A stretch of 64,000 nucleotides of DNA. Origin: Paeniglutamicibacter sulfureus (GTDB lineage Bacteria > Actinomycetota > Actinomycetes > Actinomycetales > Micrococcaceae). Numbering within the stretch: the stretch's first letter is position 1; each line of letters begins with the position of its first letter. Positions 12,556-20,847 of this stretch are shown here, one piece after another. The translations under genes were made by a program, and so were the position numbers. The stretch covers positions 558,001 to 622,000 of the forward strand of contig NZ_BAAAWO010000001.1 in the NCBI RefSeq assembly GCF_039535115.1, written 5' to 3'. The notes under the pieces are model-generated. The model had not been told where the DNA came from. It ran no database searches and saw nothing but the letters and a program-made list of their open reading frames with translations.

Positions 12556-13746
12556 ATGGACGCCTCCCAGCCACCCCCCAATCCGCAGCGGCCCACCCGC
12601 ACCGGCGGTTGGATGGGGCGGCTCTGGAAGCAGCGCGTTGCGGATCCCGCCCACCGTGCCCGCCCCGCCCGGGGCCTGGTTCCGGTGGGCGTGGTCAGCG
12701 ACTCCGCCGCGGCGCTGCCGGAGGACTGGGTGCGGCAGCACGCGCGCTTCCTGCGCGTGGTGCCCATGCCGGTGATGGTCGACGAGCAGATCTTCTCCGA
12801 GGGCACCGACGATGTGCCCACCGAACTGGCCCTGGGCCTGGCGATGGGCAAGGCGGTGCGCACCTCGCGCCCGGCGCCGGGACAGATGCTGCGCGCCTAC
12901 CGGGAACTCGCCGATGCCGGGGTGAAGGAAATCATTTCCATCCACCTCTCCTCGGCGCTCTCCGGGACGGTGGACGCCGCACGCCTGGCGGCCGAGTCCT
13001 CGCCGGTACCCGTCACCGTCGTCGATTCACTCACCGTGGCCCTGGCAGAGGGCTTCACGGTGATGGACGTCGTGGAACTTGCCGCCGCGGGTGCGCCGCT
13101 GGCCGAGCTTGAGGCAGTGGCCAACCGCGCCGCCGAAAACCACGTGTACTTCGCCGTCCCCTCACTGGAGCAGCTGCGCCGCGGCGGGCGCATCGGCACC
13201 CTGGCCTCGGTGCTGGGCACGCTGCTGAACGTCAAGCCGATCCTTTCGGTGCGCGACGGGCAGATCGTCGCCCACGAAAAGGTGCGCACGCATTCGCGCA
13301 CGCTGGCCCGACTGGTGGCCATTGCCCGCGACGAGGCGGCCGCCCGGGGGCCCGAAGCGCGCCTGGCGGTGCACTACTTCGGGAACCAGGACGCCGCCGA
13401 GGAGATCGTGCAGGAACTGGCCGGGGCCTCGCTGTTGGAAGTGCTGGCGGTCCCGGTCCCCGCAGTGCTTGGCGCCCACACCGGGGCCGGCGTGCTGGCC
13501 GTGGCGATTTCCGGAGGCATCGCACCCCCGGTGCCCGGACCTGTACGGCACGAACCCAAGACAAAAGCGGAACCGAAACCAAGGCCCGAACCAAAAGCGA
13601 AACCGGTGGCTAGGCCCCGCAACATTGAGCCGCGTCGGGAATCGCGCCGCCGCACAGCCTCGCCCTCGGCCCAGGGTACGCCCGTCACGCCAACCTCGGC
13701 GTCACCGGACGAGCCGGCCAATCCCGAGGCTTCCGGAACCCCTTAG
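12556..13746 (+). CDS. DegV family fatty-acid-binding protein
   Basis: DegV/FakB-like proteins bind a fatty acid in a two-domain fold; in some bacteria they present it to a fatty acid kinase. The core (about residues 40-330) shows VGVVSDSAAALP, HLSSALSGTVDAAR, LEQLRRGGRIG and GAHTGAGVLAVAI, all family landmarks. The last ~65 residues form a Lys/Pro/Arg-rich low-complexity tail, not part of the fold. The 396 residues exceed the usual ~280 because of this tail and an N-terminal extension. No fatty acid kinase gene lies in the window. Its 3' end is partly duplicated 3.2 kb downstream in front of comEC. Confidence 0.88.
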   Translation: MDASQPPPNPQRPTRTGGWMGRLWKQRVADPAHRARPARGLVPVGVVSDSAAALPEDWVRQHARFLRVVPMPVMVDEQIFSEGTDDVPTELALGLAMGKAVRTSRPAPGQMLRAYRELADAGVKEIISIHLSSALSGTVDAARLAAESSPVPVTVVDSLTVALAEGFTVMDVVELAAAGAPLAELEAVANRAAENHVYFAVPSLEQLRRGGRIGTLASVLGTLLNVKPILSVRDGQIVAHEKVRTHSRTLARLVAIARDEAAARGPEARLAVHYFGNQDAAEEIVQELAGASLLEVLAVPVPAVLGAHTGAGVLAVAISGGIAPPVPGPVRHEPKTKAEPKPRPEPKAKPVARPRNIEPRRESRRRTASPSAQGTPVTPTSASPDEPANPEASGTP

Positions 13747-13870
13747 CGCATTCCCCGCCTCAGACCTTTGGCTGTCGCGGGCCGTGGTTCTCCACAACCC
13801 GGCGGTTCCCGTCCCGCACGGCACCGGGGGTCGTGTGCACTGGAGGACATGGGCTCTCACGAGTGGGTGG
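13708..13870 (+). repeat. Copy A of degV-3'/comEA-5' duplicated segment
   Basis: This stretch (end of degV, intergenic region and first codons of comEA) aligns over about 160 bp with 16949-17110 in front of comEC. Shared landmarks in both copies are the coding of PANP..GT at the end of degV, TTCTCCACA exactly 61 nt before the ATG (13788 here), CGTGTGCACTGGAGG immediately before the ATG, and MGS...DH as the first coded residues. Confidence 0.7.
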
Positions 13871-14631
13871 ATCATGCCGAACGGAGCAACCTGGCTCCGG
13901 TCCCGGGCCGCCTGCGCGTGCTCATTGGCAGGTCCGCCGCGATTGTCCTGATCCTCGGAGCCCTGACCTGGATCTCGGTGTCGTTGCTGTTCAACCCGCC
14001 GCCGCGTGCTCCAAGCGGTGCCGAGTCCATCCCCTTGGAAGTGGCGGAGAGCGGCCACACGGATCCCGCGGCGGAGCCGGGTGCCCAAGATCCGCCACCG
14101 GAACCGGGGGAGACCCCGGAGACGGAGCAAAGACCTCCGAAACCGGGCACCACCGGCCCGCCGGGAAGCGGTGCGAGCGCCGTGGTCCACTTGGTTGGAG
14201 CCGTGAAGAAACCCGGGGTGTACTCCCTGCCGCTGGGATCCAGGGTGCTTGACGCGGTGGATCTGGCCGGCGGGCTGGCGAAGGATGCCGCTCCGGAGGC
14301 GATCAACTTGGCGGCACAGATCCGTGATGGCGAACAAATCCGCATCCCGCGCCGTGGCGAGACCGGGCAGGTTCCGGTGCCCGGGGTTCTGGATTCCGGC
14401 CGTTCGGAGGGTGCGGGTGGGCCAGGCGCGCCGCCGGGGAAAATCAATGTGAACACCGCGGAGCAGGCGCAATTGGAGGAGCTGCCGGGCATCGGTCCCT
14501 CGCTGGCGGGCAGGATCCTGGAATTCCGTCAGGCCAACGGGCCTTTCAAGAACCTCGGGGAACTTGATGCCGTCAGCGGCATTGGCCCGGCGCTGCTGGG
14601 CAACCTGCGCGAACGCGTGGTCTTTGAATGA
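13849..14631 (+). CDS. comEA: ComEA family DNA-binding competence protein
   Basis: Membrane-anchored receptor that binds incoming double-stranded DNA during natural transformation. The 260 residues contain a short cytoplasmic N-terminus, one membrane helix (about 29-47) and a Pro/Glu-rich linker. An SLBB domain (about 112-168, VVHLVGAVKKPGVYSLPLG) and a C-terminal double helix-hairpin-helix follow (KINVNTAEQAQLEELPGIG and DAVSGIGPALLGNLRER). ATG 13849 is preceded by GGAGG only 2 nt away, unusually close, yet the same arrangement is repeated at comEC. In most relatives comEC follows directly; here a comEC fragment and a Fic gene intervene. Confidence 0.9.
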   Translation: MGSHEWVDHAERSNLAPVPGRLRVLIGRSAAIVLILGALTWISVSLLFNPPPRAPSGAESIPLEVAESGHTDPAAEPGAQDPPPEPGETPETEQRPPKPGTTGPPGSGASAVVHLVGAVKKPGVYSLPLGSRVLDAVDLAGGLAKDAAPEAINLAAQIRDGEQIRIPRRGETGQVPVPGVLDSGRSEGAGGPGAPPGKINVNTAEQAQLEELPGIGPSLAGRILEFRQANGPFKNLGELDAVSGIGPALLGNLRERVVFE

Positions 14632-15154
14632 GTTTCCCGGGCCGTGGCCGTGTCGGAGGCGGGGTCACCGGGCTGCTTGGTCACTGAAGGACGGCCGGAA
14701 GGGGATGCCCGCCCTTGGCTCCGGCACAGCCGGGAAGTTGGGGGCCTGCGTTCCCTTGGTCTGCCTGGCCAGGAAGTCCAACAACTCCCTTCTGTGGCCA
14801 GGAGTTGCCCACAGGGGGCCTTCGTGCGGCAGCCGGGGAATTCGACCTTACGGAGCGCGCGCTCGTCACGCACTGTCTGGGCACGTGGTGCACCGACGGC
14901 CGTCCACCACGCATAGTGACCGTGGCCTTGACGGTGTTGGCCGGAAATTTCGCGCTCAAGCGCAGAGGGTGCCCAGCGTGCAGGCAACCCGTTGGAGCTT
15001 GTCGCTCGTGGACGGCGGGCGAGCGGAAGGCTTCCCTCAACGCGTCGGGCCGGGCGGCCCATGTTCGGCGGACCGGCAACTCATGGCCTGTCGCAATGCG
15101 GCCGAGGCGATCGGTGCAACGAATCGAGTGGCGGACAATATCTAAGTCCGGCAC
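14632..15154 (+). other. Non-coding stretch after comEA
   Basis: About 520 bp without a recognisable gene. Open frames on both strands have no domain-like pattern. It is likely decayed DNA linked to the rearrangement of the com locus, but no homology to neighbouring genes could be seen by eye. Confidence 0.4.
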
Positions 15155-15343
15155 GTGTCAAGCATGGCGGATGCTTTACGCGCCCGAATGGCCCGGCGGC
15201 CGAAAGCGGAGCCGGATACCGAGCCCGGTCGGGTCGATCTCCGCGAGTGCTGGGCGTTGGCCGGTGTCTGAGTTGCGGCACTGGGAGGATTGCAGCTGCA
15301 CCAAGTGTTCTGTGCGGTGGGTGTGTGGCTGTTTCGGCTTTGA
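15155..15343 (+). pseudogene. Decayed 5' fragment of a second comEC copy
   Basis: One frame from GTG 15155 encodes MADALRARMARR followed by EPGRVDLRECWALAGV, a TGA stop (15269-15271), VAALGGLQLHQVF and AVGVWL, ending at TGA 15341. The intact ComEC reads LADLMHAALSRR, EPGRVDLRGCWALAGA, VAALGGVQLGQLHQVF and AVGLWL in the same order. The TGA replaces the TGG for Trp, and three residues are deleted. Similarity stops near 15335, just before the Fic promoter. It is therefore a truncated comEC remnant directly downstream of comEA, the position normally held by comEC. Confidence 0.8.
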
Positions 15344-15363
15344 TAACGTTGTCAAGCGTCGTC

Positions 15364-15405
15364 CATACCAAAGGCTAAATGCATAGCCTTTGGTATGTTT
15401 GGATG
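15364..15405 (+). promoter_or_regulatory. Promoter and palindromic operator of the Fic gene
   Basis: A perfect 14-bp inverted repeat (15364-15377 and 15384-15397) with a 6-nt centre overlaps the -10 hexamer TATGTT (15394-15399). That hexamer ends 6 nt before GTG 15406. Such a site could bind a dimeric repressor; the winged-helix-like C-terminus of the Fic protein is one candidate (inference). Confidence 0.6.
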
Positions 15406-16608
15406 GTGACCATAGATAAGCAGCAGTCCGGCGTCTGGCCGGCGACCGGATACGAAGCACGCCCGTGGGTGCGCGCCGGGAACGAAGTCGCCTCACGTAG
15501 GGCCAAGCTCCAGGCCCGCGGCGACTACCGGGCCGCCGTCCCGCCGCTCATCGCTGCAGCACCGGTTGCTCTGCCCGCCGAGGTGATCGCCCTGGCCGAT
15601 GATGCGAGCCAGGAACTCGCCCGATTCGACGCCGAGGCCGGAACGATGGCCGCCCCGTTCGCATCCATCCTGCTGCGAAGCGAGTCTGCTTCCAGCTCGG
15701 AAGTGGAGAACCTCACCTCCAGCGCCAAGCAGGTGGCCCTCGCGGAGATCGGTGAGTCGAAGTCCGGGAACGCGCGCTTGGTCGTCGCAAACGTTCGCGC
15801 CATGACCGCGGCCATCGCGCTGTCCGACCATTTGGATGAGCACTCGATCATCGCGATGCACGATGCGTTGCTGCGGGACACTGCGCCCGAATATGTCGGT
15901 TATTGGCGCAACGAACAGGTATGGATCGGCGGCGGCAGCATTTCGCCGCACGCCGCAGCGTTTGTGCCGCCCCACCACACCCGCGTTTCCAGCCTGATGG
16001 CCGACGTTGTCGCATTCGCCCGGCGCACGGACGTGCCGGTGCTCATCCAGGCGGCGATTGCGCACGCGCAATTCGAGACCATCCATCCCTTCCCCGACGG
16101 CAATGGCCGGACCGGACGGGCACTCCTGCAGGGCATGCTCCGCCACGGCGGCCTGACCCGCAATGTCACCGTGCCCGTCTCGGCCGGGCTCCTCTACGAC
16201 ACGGATGCCTACTTCCGAGCGCTGACCGAGTATCGGGCCGGGAACACAAGCGCCATCGTCACCGCCGTGGCGGAGGCATCCTTTGCCGCGATCCGGAACG
16301 GCCGTGTACTCGTGAGAGACATCCAAGACGCAGCTGCGCGCTGGGACGACTTGATCATGGCCCGAAGCGACTCATCCGTGCACAAGGCGAAGAGCTACCT
16401 GCTCCGCCAACCCGTGGTGAACGCAAAGACCCTGGCCGGTGAGTTGCAGATCAGCGACGTCGCGGCCCAGAAAGCCATCGACCGGCTGGTCGACGCCGAG
16501 GTGCTCACTCAGACCAACACCGGCCGCAGGAACCGTGTCTGGCAGGCGCCGGAGATCCTCGCCGCACTCGATGCGTTCGGCGCACGGGCCAGGCGCCGTC
16601 GCGGCTGA
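15406..16608 (+). CDS. Fic family protein (predicted AMP transferase) with C-terminal winged helix
   Basis: Fic enzymes usually transfer AMP from ATP to a protein hydroxyl. The canonical active-site loop HPFPDGNGR lies at about residues 227-235. An inhibitory motif of the [S/T]xxxE[G/N] type (SSEVEN, about 97-102) lies N-terminal to it, placing the protein in the class with an N-terminal autoinhibitory helix. The C-terminal ~75 residues look like a winged helix (LAGELQISDVAAQKAIDRLVDAEVL). GTG 15406 fits the -10 spacing; ATG 15403 or 15379 are alternatives. It stands alone, with no antitoxin ORF adjacent, inside the disrupted comEA-comEC interval. The target is unknown. Confidence 0.88.
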   Translation: MTIDKQQSGVWPATGYEARPWVRAGNEVASRRAKLQARGDYRAAVPPLIAAAPVALPAEVIALADDASQELARFDAEAGTMAAPFASILLRSESASSSEVENLTSSAKQVALAEIGESKSGNARLVVANVRAMTAAIALSDHLDEHSIIAMHDALLRDTAPEYVGYWRNEQVWIGGGSISPHAAAFVPPHHTRVSSLMADVVAFARRTDVPVLIQAAIAHAQFETIHPFPDGNGRTGRALLQGMLRHGGLTRNVTVPVSAGLLYDTDAYFRALTEYRAGNTSAIVTAVAEASFAAIRNGRVLVRDIQDAAARWDDLIMARSDSSVHKAKSYLLRQPVVNAKTLAGELQISDVAAQKAIDRLVDAEVLTQTNTGRRNRVWQAPEILAALDAFGARARRRRG

Positions 16609-16948
16609 GAGTCGCAAAGCCCGATGTTCGACACTCGCAGAAAGATCTAGACATGCCCTTATCTGCCAGTTATCTCGGGGAACACATTGAGTCCTGGAGC
16701 ATGGGAACCGAAGCGTGGGCCGCGCCTAGGCGCATCTACCGCACATCGGGGCCAACCTTGGCCCGTGTCCGAACTGGTGTCCCGACGCGGAAGCCCCGGG
16801 GGCAGTGCCGAAGAAGCCCTGGAGGCCGACTGCGGACTCTGCTTCGATGAGCCGACCGCCTGGATCTGAACCACCGATGAACCTGGGCTACGACCAACAG
16901 GCATTTTTTCCTTAAGTTGCTGACGCCCGGCAGAATCACCTGAATCGC
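16609..16948 (+). other. Non-coding stretch after the Fic gene
   Basis: About 340 bp with no recognisable gene or clear terminator. Only short frames without family features occur. An AT-rich patch (TTTTTTCC near 16906) precedes the duplicated degV/comEA segment. Confidence 0.4.
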
Positions 16949-17110
16949 CCATCGGACCGGCCAACCCCGGGAGTGCGGGAACCGGTCGGCGCCCCTCTTC
17001 TCGTTCTCCGGATCATCGGGCGTGTTTCTCCACAGTCGGGCGCCGACGCTGAATGCACGGCAGCGGAAACGTGTGCACTGGAGGGCATGGGTTCCTACGC
17101 GCGGCGTGAT
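16949..17110 (+). repeat. Copy B of degV-3'/comEA-5' duplicated segment
   Basis: Diverged copy of 13708-13870 now placed before comEC. TTCTCCACA is at 17026, again exactly 61 nt before the ATG (17087), and CGTGTGCACTGGAGG precedes the ATG. Upstream codons read P-A-N-P-G-S-A-G-T like the end of the DegV protein. The copies differ enough that the event is not recent, or the second copy came from another strain. Confidence 0.7.
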
Positions 17111-19645
17111 CACACCTCAGAAAGCAAATGGCACGCGGCACTCGCCATGGGCAGGCTCGCGGACCTGATGCATGCAGCCTTGTCCCGGCGTTCGAAGGGG
17201 GAGTCGGATCTGGAGCCCGGCCGCGTAGACCTGCGCGGGTGCTGGGCGTTGGCCGGGGCGTGGGTGGCGGCGTTGGGCGGGGTGCAGCTGGGCCAGCTGC
17301 ACCAGGTATTTTGGGCAGTCGGTTTGTGGTTGGTGGCCGGTGCAGGTCTTCTGGCGTTGTTGCGCCCGCGGCATGGGCGGCTGGGCCCGGCCGCGACCCC
17401 CAGTTTTGCCGCACCCGCCCTTGGCTGTGCCGCGGCGGCCCTGGTCTTCACGCAATTGTTCTTGTCCGGGGCGGGCACGAACCCTGACTCGCTTGAACAG
17501 GCAGCCCGCGCTGGGACGCCGGTTCGCATCCAGTTGTCGTTCACCGAGGCCCCGCGGGCATCGTTGCAAACTGACAAGTTCTCCGAAGATGCCAGGCCCC
17601 ACCGGCAATTCACCGTCGCCGCGCGTGCTCTGGTGGTCGCCGGCAACGGCAGTTGGCGGATCTCGGGGGTACCGGTGCGGCTCAGCTACCCCGAATCCCG
17701 GGCGCCGGACATTCCACTGGCCGGCGGGAGCACCGTTGAAGTGCTCGCCACGGTCTCGAACAGCGAGCCAGGGGATAGGCAACGCTTCTGGCTCAATGCC
17801 TCCGCCGATCTCCTGCCCCTGGGCAAATCCACGGCGCCGGGCGTTTTCCAAGGCATGCGGGAACGCTTTGTCGGTGCCAGCGACGCACTTCCACAACCCG
17901 CCCGCGCCCTGCTCCCTGGCATGGTGTTTGGTGACCGCAGCGGGGCGGACGAGGAATTGTCGGAAGCGATGAAGGTTGCCGGACTGTCCCACCTCAGTGC
18001 TGTCAGCGGGGCAAACTGTGCGATGGTGCTTGGTTTTGTCATATCCGTCGGCCGTTTGCTGGGATTGGGTCGGCTGCCCACGTTGGGCTTGGGCTTGGCG
18101 GCATTGCTCGGCTTCGTGTTCCTGGTGGGTTACGAACCCAGCGTGTTGCGCGCAGCGGTGATGGGCACCATTGCGGCCGTGGGCCTGCACGCGTCCCGCG
18201 GCAGGAATGCCATGGCGGCCCTGACGCTGGCCGTGGTGGTCCTGCTGGCCATCGATCCGTGGTTGGCCGGTGAGCCGGCGTTCCAACTTTCGGTCCTGGC
18301 CACTGCCGGCATCGTGATCATCGGCAGGCCGATGGCGGCACGGTTGAATCGGTGGGTGCCGTCCATCGTGTCCGATGGAACGGCCATTGCCTTGGCCTCG
18401 CAGATCGCCTGCCTGCCGGTGCTGGTGGCGCTTAGCCCGGCCTTCTCGCTGTACTCGGTGCCGGCAAACCTCCTGGTTTCACCGTTCATTTCCCTCATCA
18501 CGGTGGCAGGGACGCTCGCCGTGGTCGTCCTGATGGTGTTCCCGCTGGCGGGAATGGCGCTGGTGTGGCTCGCCGGCATGCCCACCATGGTGGTGGGCCT
18601 CGTGGGAACGTGGATTGCTGCTCTCCCGGGGGCGCTGCGGCCATGGCCGGTCGGGGTGGCGGGCGTCCTGCTGGCTTGGGGAATTGTCTTGGGAACCCTG
18701 CTTGCCCTGGGCCACGTGCATCCCGCCGCAGGATCCTGGCAATCACGCATGGGGTTGGCGGCGCAGGGCGTGGTGACGGGGTTGCTGCTCGGGCTGCTGC
18801 TGCCGGTCACCGCACTGGTACCGGCACCGGCCGTCGACTGGATGGTGGTGTCCTGCGACGTAGGCCAGGGCGACGGGTTGCTGATCAACGCCGGGGATGC
18901 CGGGGCGGTGGTGGTTGACACGGGCAAAACGGCCGAAGATATCGCCGCCTGCCTGAAGCACATGCGCGTCACGCGGGTCGCTGCCCTGTTCATCACCCAT
19001 CGCCATGCCGACCACGACGGCGGGATTGCAGGGGTCGGCGACCGGCGACCGGTTGACAAGATCTACTACTCGGCTGCTGACGACCCCGCGGATCCGCCAC
19101 ATCTGACCGACTCCCGGGGCAGTCTGGTGACCGCCAGCCAGCTTGGATCGGGGGCGACCGGAGCCGCAGGCCCCGTGGTCTGGAAGGTCCTGGGCCCGAT
19201 CCCGGACGGTGTGTTCACGGGAGAAAACGACGCGTCCCTGGTCGTCCGCTTCGAGATAGAGGCGGACGGTTTGCAGCGGCGCATTTCCATCCTGGCAACC
19301 GGGGACATGGAAGATGAGGCCATGGACCAGCTGATCGACAAGGGGCTGATCGGACACGCCGACATCTTGAAGGTGTCGCACCATGGTGCCGAGAACGGTG
19401 GCGTGCGCACGGCGCCAACCGTCCGTCCGGCTCTGGCATTGATCAGCGTGGGTGCAGACAACACCTATGGGCACCCCTCGGATGAGGCCTTGCAGGCACT
19501 CGAGGAGAACCACGTGGCAGTCTTCCGCACCGACCTGCGGGGCACCATCATCGTTGGCTGGGACGGGAAGTCGCTTCGGGTCTCGTCATTGGGTCCGACA
19601 GCGGAACGGACGTCGACACGGGGACCGTCAAAGGGTGGGGAATGA
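17087..19645 (+). CDS. comEC: ComEC/Rec2 family DNA uptake channel
   Basis: Polytopic membrane protein that moves single-stranded DNA across the membrane in natural transformation. Of the 852 residues, the N-terminal part has two or three membrane helices and a soluble OB-like DUF4131 region. The central competence domain (HLSAVSGANCAMVLGFVI) has many helices. The C-terminal metallo-beta-lactamase-like domain carries HRHADHDGG near residue 637 and VSHHGAENGG. The first residues, MGSYARRDHTSESKW, resemble the start of ComEA (MGSHEWVDHAERSN), not of the ComEC remnant, so the start appears borrowed from a comEA copy. holA follows 63 nt downstream. Confidence 0.93.
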   Translation: MGSYARRDHTSESKWHAALAMGRLADLMHAALSRRSKGESDLEPGRVDLRGCWALAGAWVAALGGVQLGQLHQVFWAVGLWLVAGAGLLALLRPRHGRLGPAATPSFAAPALGCAAAALVFTQLFLSGAGTNPDSLEQAARAGTPVRIQLSFTEAPRASLQTDKFSEDARPHRQFTVAARALVVAGNGSWRISGVPVRLSYPESRAPDIPLAGGSTVEVLATVSNSEPGDRQRFWLNASADLLPLGKSTAPGVFQGMRERFVGASDALPQPARALLPGMVFGDRSGADEELSEAMKVAGLSHLSAVSGANCAMVLGFVISVGRLLGLGRLPTLGLGLAALLGFVFLVGYEPSVLRAAVMGTIAAVGLHASRGRNAMAALTLAVVVLLAIDPWLAGEPAFQLSVLATAGIVIIGRPMAARLNRWVPSIVSDGTAIALASQIACLPVLVALSPAFSLYSVPANLLVSPFISLITVAGTLAVVVLMVFPLAGMALVWLAGMPTMVVGLVGTWIAALPGALRPWPVGVAGVLLAWGIVLGTLLALGHVHPAAGSWQSRMGLAAQGVVTGLLLGLLLPVTALVPAPAVDWMVVSCDVGQGDGLLINAGDAGAVVVDTGKTAEDIAACLKHMRVTRVAALFITHRHADHDGGIAGVGDRRPVDKIYYSAADDPADPPHLTDSRGSLVTASQLGSGATGAAGPVVWKVLGPIPDGVFTGENDASLVVRFEIEADGLQRRISILATGDMEDEAMDQLIDKGLIGHADILKVSHHGAENGGVRTAPTVRPALALISVGADNTYGHPSDEALQALEENHVAVFRTDLRGTIIVGWDGKSLRVSSLGPTAERTSTRGPSKGGE

Positions 19646-19708
19646 TGAAGCATTTGGCGTTGGAGATAAGATCGATGGGGTTCGTTAAACACTATGTAAG
19701 GGTCGGTC

Positions 19709-20707
19709 ATGGCAGCGCCACGAGGCACATCCAAGAATGCGGGCATTTCATGGCGGTCAGTGGCGCCCGCCCCGTTGATCCTGCTGCAGGGCTCCGAGGA
19801 GCTGCTTGCCACCAGGGCCTTCGAAACCGTGCGCAACACCTTGCGCGGGGGTGCCGAGATCGAACTGACCCGCTTTGAAGCCAACAGCTACGAGCGCGGG
19901 GAAATGCTGCTGGCGTCCAGCCCGTCGCTCTTCAGTGAAACCAAGCTCATTGAGGTCCGCGGGCTGGCCACCATGAACGAGGATTTCCTCAACGACACCC
20001 TCGCCTACGCGAAAGCCCCGGCACCTGAGGTCACCTTGATCATGCACCACGGAGGGGGAGTGCGCGGCAAGAAACTGCTTGACGCACTCAAGGCCGCCGG
20101 CGCGGTAGTCGTTGATTGCCAGCCGTTGAAAAAGGACGCGGAAAAGATCGACTTCGTCACCCAGGAGTTTCGGACGGCCAAGCGCAAGCTAAGCGCCGAA
20201 GGCGCACGCGCCCTGGTTGCCGCCCTGGGCAGCGACCTGTCCGAACTGGCCGCAGCCTGCTCACAGCTCCTGCAAGACACCACGGGCGCCATCGACCAGG
20301 ACATGGTGGACAAATACTACGGCGGTCGCGTGGAGGCCACGGGGTTCAAGGTCGCCGATGCCGCGCTGGCCGGTCGGGCGGACATCGCGCTGAGCACGCT
20401 GCGCCACGCCTTGGCCACGGGCACCGATCCGGTGCCGATTGTCGCCACGCTGGCCATGAAGCTGCGCCAAGTCGCGAAGGTCGCGGGGGCGCGCAAATCC
20501 TCCGGTCAACTGGCCAGCGAACTGGGCATGCCGCCCTGGCAGGTCCAGCAGGCCCAGGAGCAAGCTCGGCATTGGAACGTCGATGACCTTGCCCGTTGCA
20601 TCCGGCTGGTGGCAGAGGCGGATTCGCAGGTCAAGGGCGCCTCGCGTGACCCGGAATACGCCGTTGAGCGGGCCGTTACCCAGATTTCGTTGGCGGCGCG
20701 CCGCTAG
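19709..20707 (+). CDS. holA: DNA polymerase III subunit delta
   Basis: Delta is the clamp-loader subunit that opens the beta sliding clamp. The 332-residue protein starts with LILLQGSEELLATRAFETV, the degenerate P-loop region of delta, followed by LIEVRGLATMNE. The C-terminal helical collar contains SELGMPPWQVQQAQEQARHW and DSQVKGASRDPEYAVERAV. ComEC-holA-rpsT is a conserved gene order in many Gram-positive bacteria, which supports the call. ATG 19709 lies 63 nt after comEC. Confidence 0.92.
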   Translation: MAAPRGTSKNAGISWRSVAPAPLILLQGSEELLATRAFETVRNTLRGGAEIELTRFEANSYERGEMLLASSPSLFSETKLIEVRGLATMNEDFLNDTLAYAKAPAPEVTLIMHHGGGVRGKKLLDALKAAGAVVVDCQPLKKDAEKIDFVTQEFRTAKRKLSAEGARALVAALGSDLSELAAACSQLLQDTTGAIDQDMVDKYYGGRVEATGFKVADAALAGRADIALSTLRHALATGTDPVPIVATLAMKLRQVAKVAGARKSSGQLASELGMPPWQVQQAQEQARHWNVDDLARCIRLVAEADSQVKGASRDPEYAVERAVTQISLAARR

Positions 20708-20835
20708 GGCAGGTAACGCCACGCGGCGCCGGCCGAAAACGATCAAGACAGTTTGCACGTGGCCTCACCACCGGAATGCCCACGGCCATGTCCAAACCCC
20801 AATCCAAGGGGCAAGCCATACGCGGGTTGGGACGC

Positions 20836-20847
20836 TAGGATCGACAC
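20836..20847 (+). promoter_or_regulatory. -10 element of the small exported protein gene
   Basis: TAGGAT (20836-20841) ends 6 nt before ATG 20848; there is no ribosome-binding sequence, so a leaderless transcript is predicted. Confidence 0.55.

Noticed and set aside
14715..15386. 223-codon frame after comEA that might be a gene
   Set aside because: No domain, no ribosome site, and it crosses the comEC remnant in another frame.
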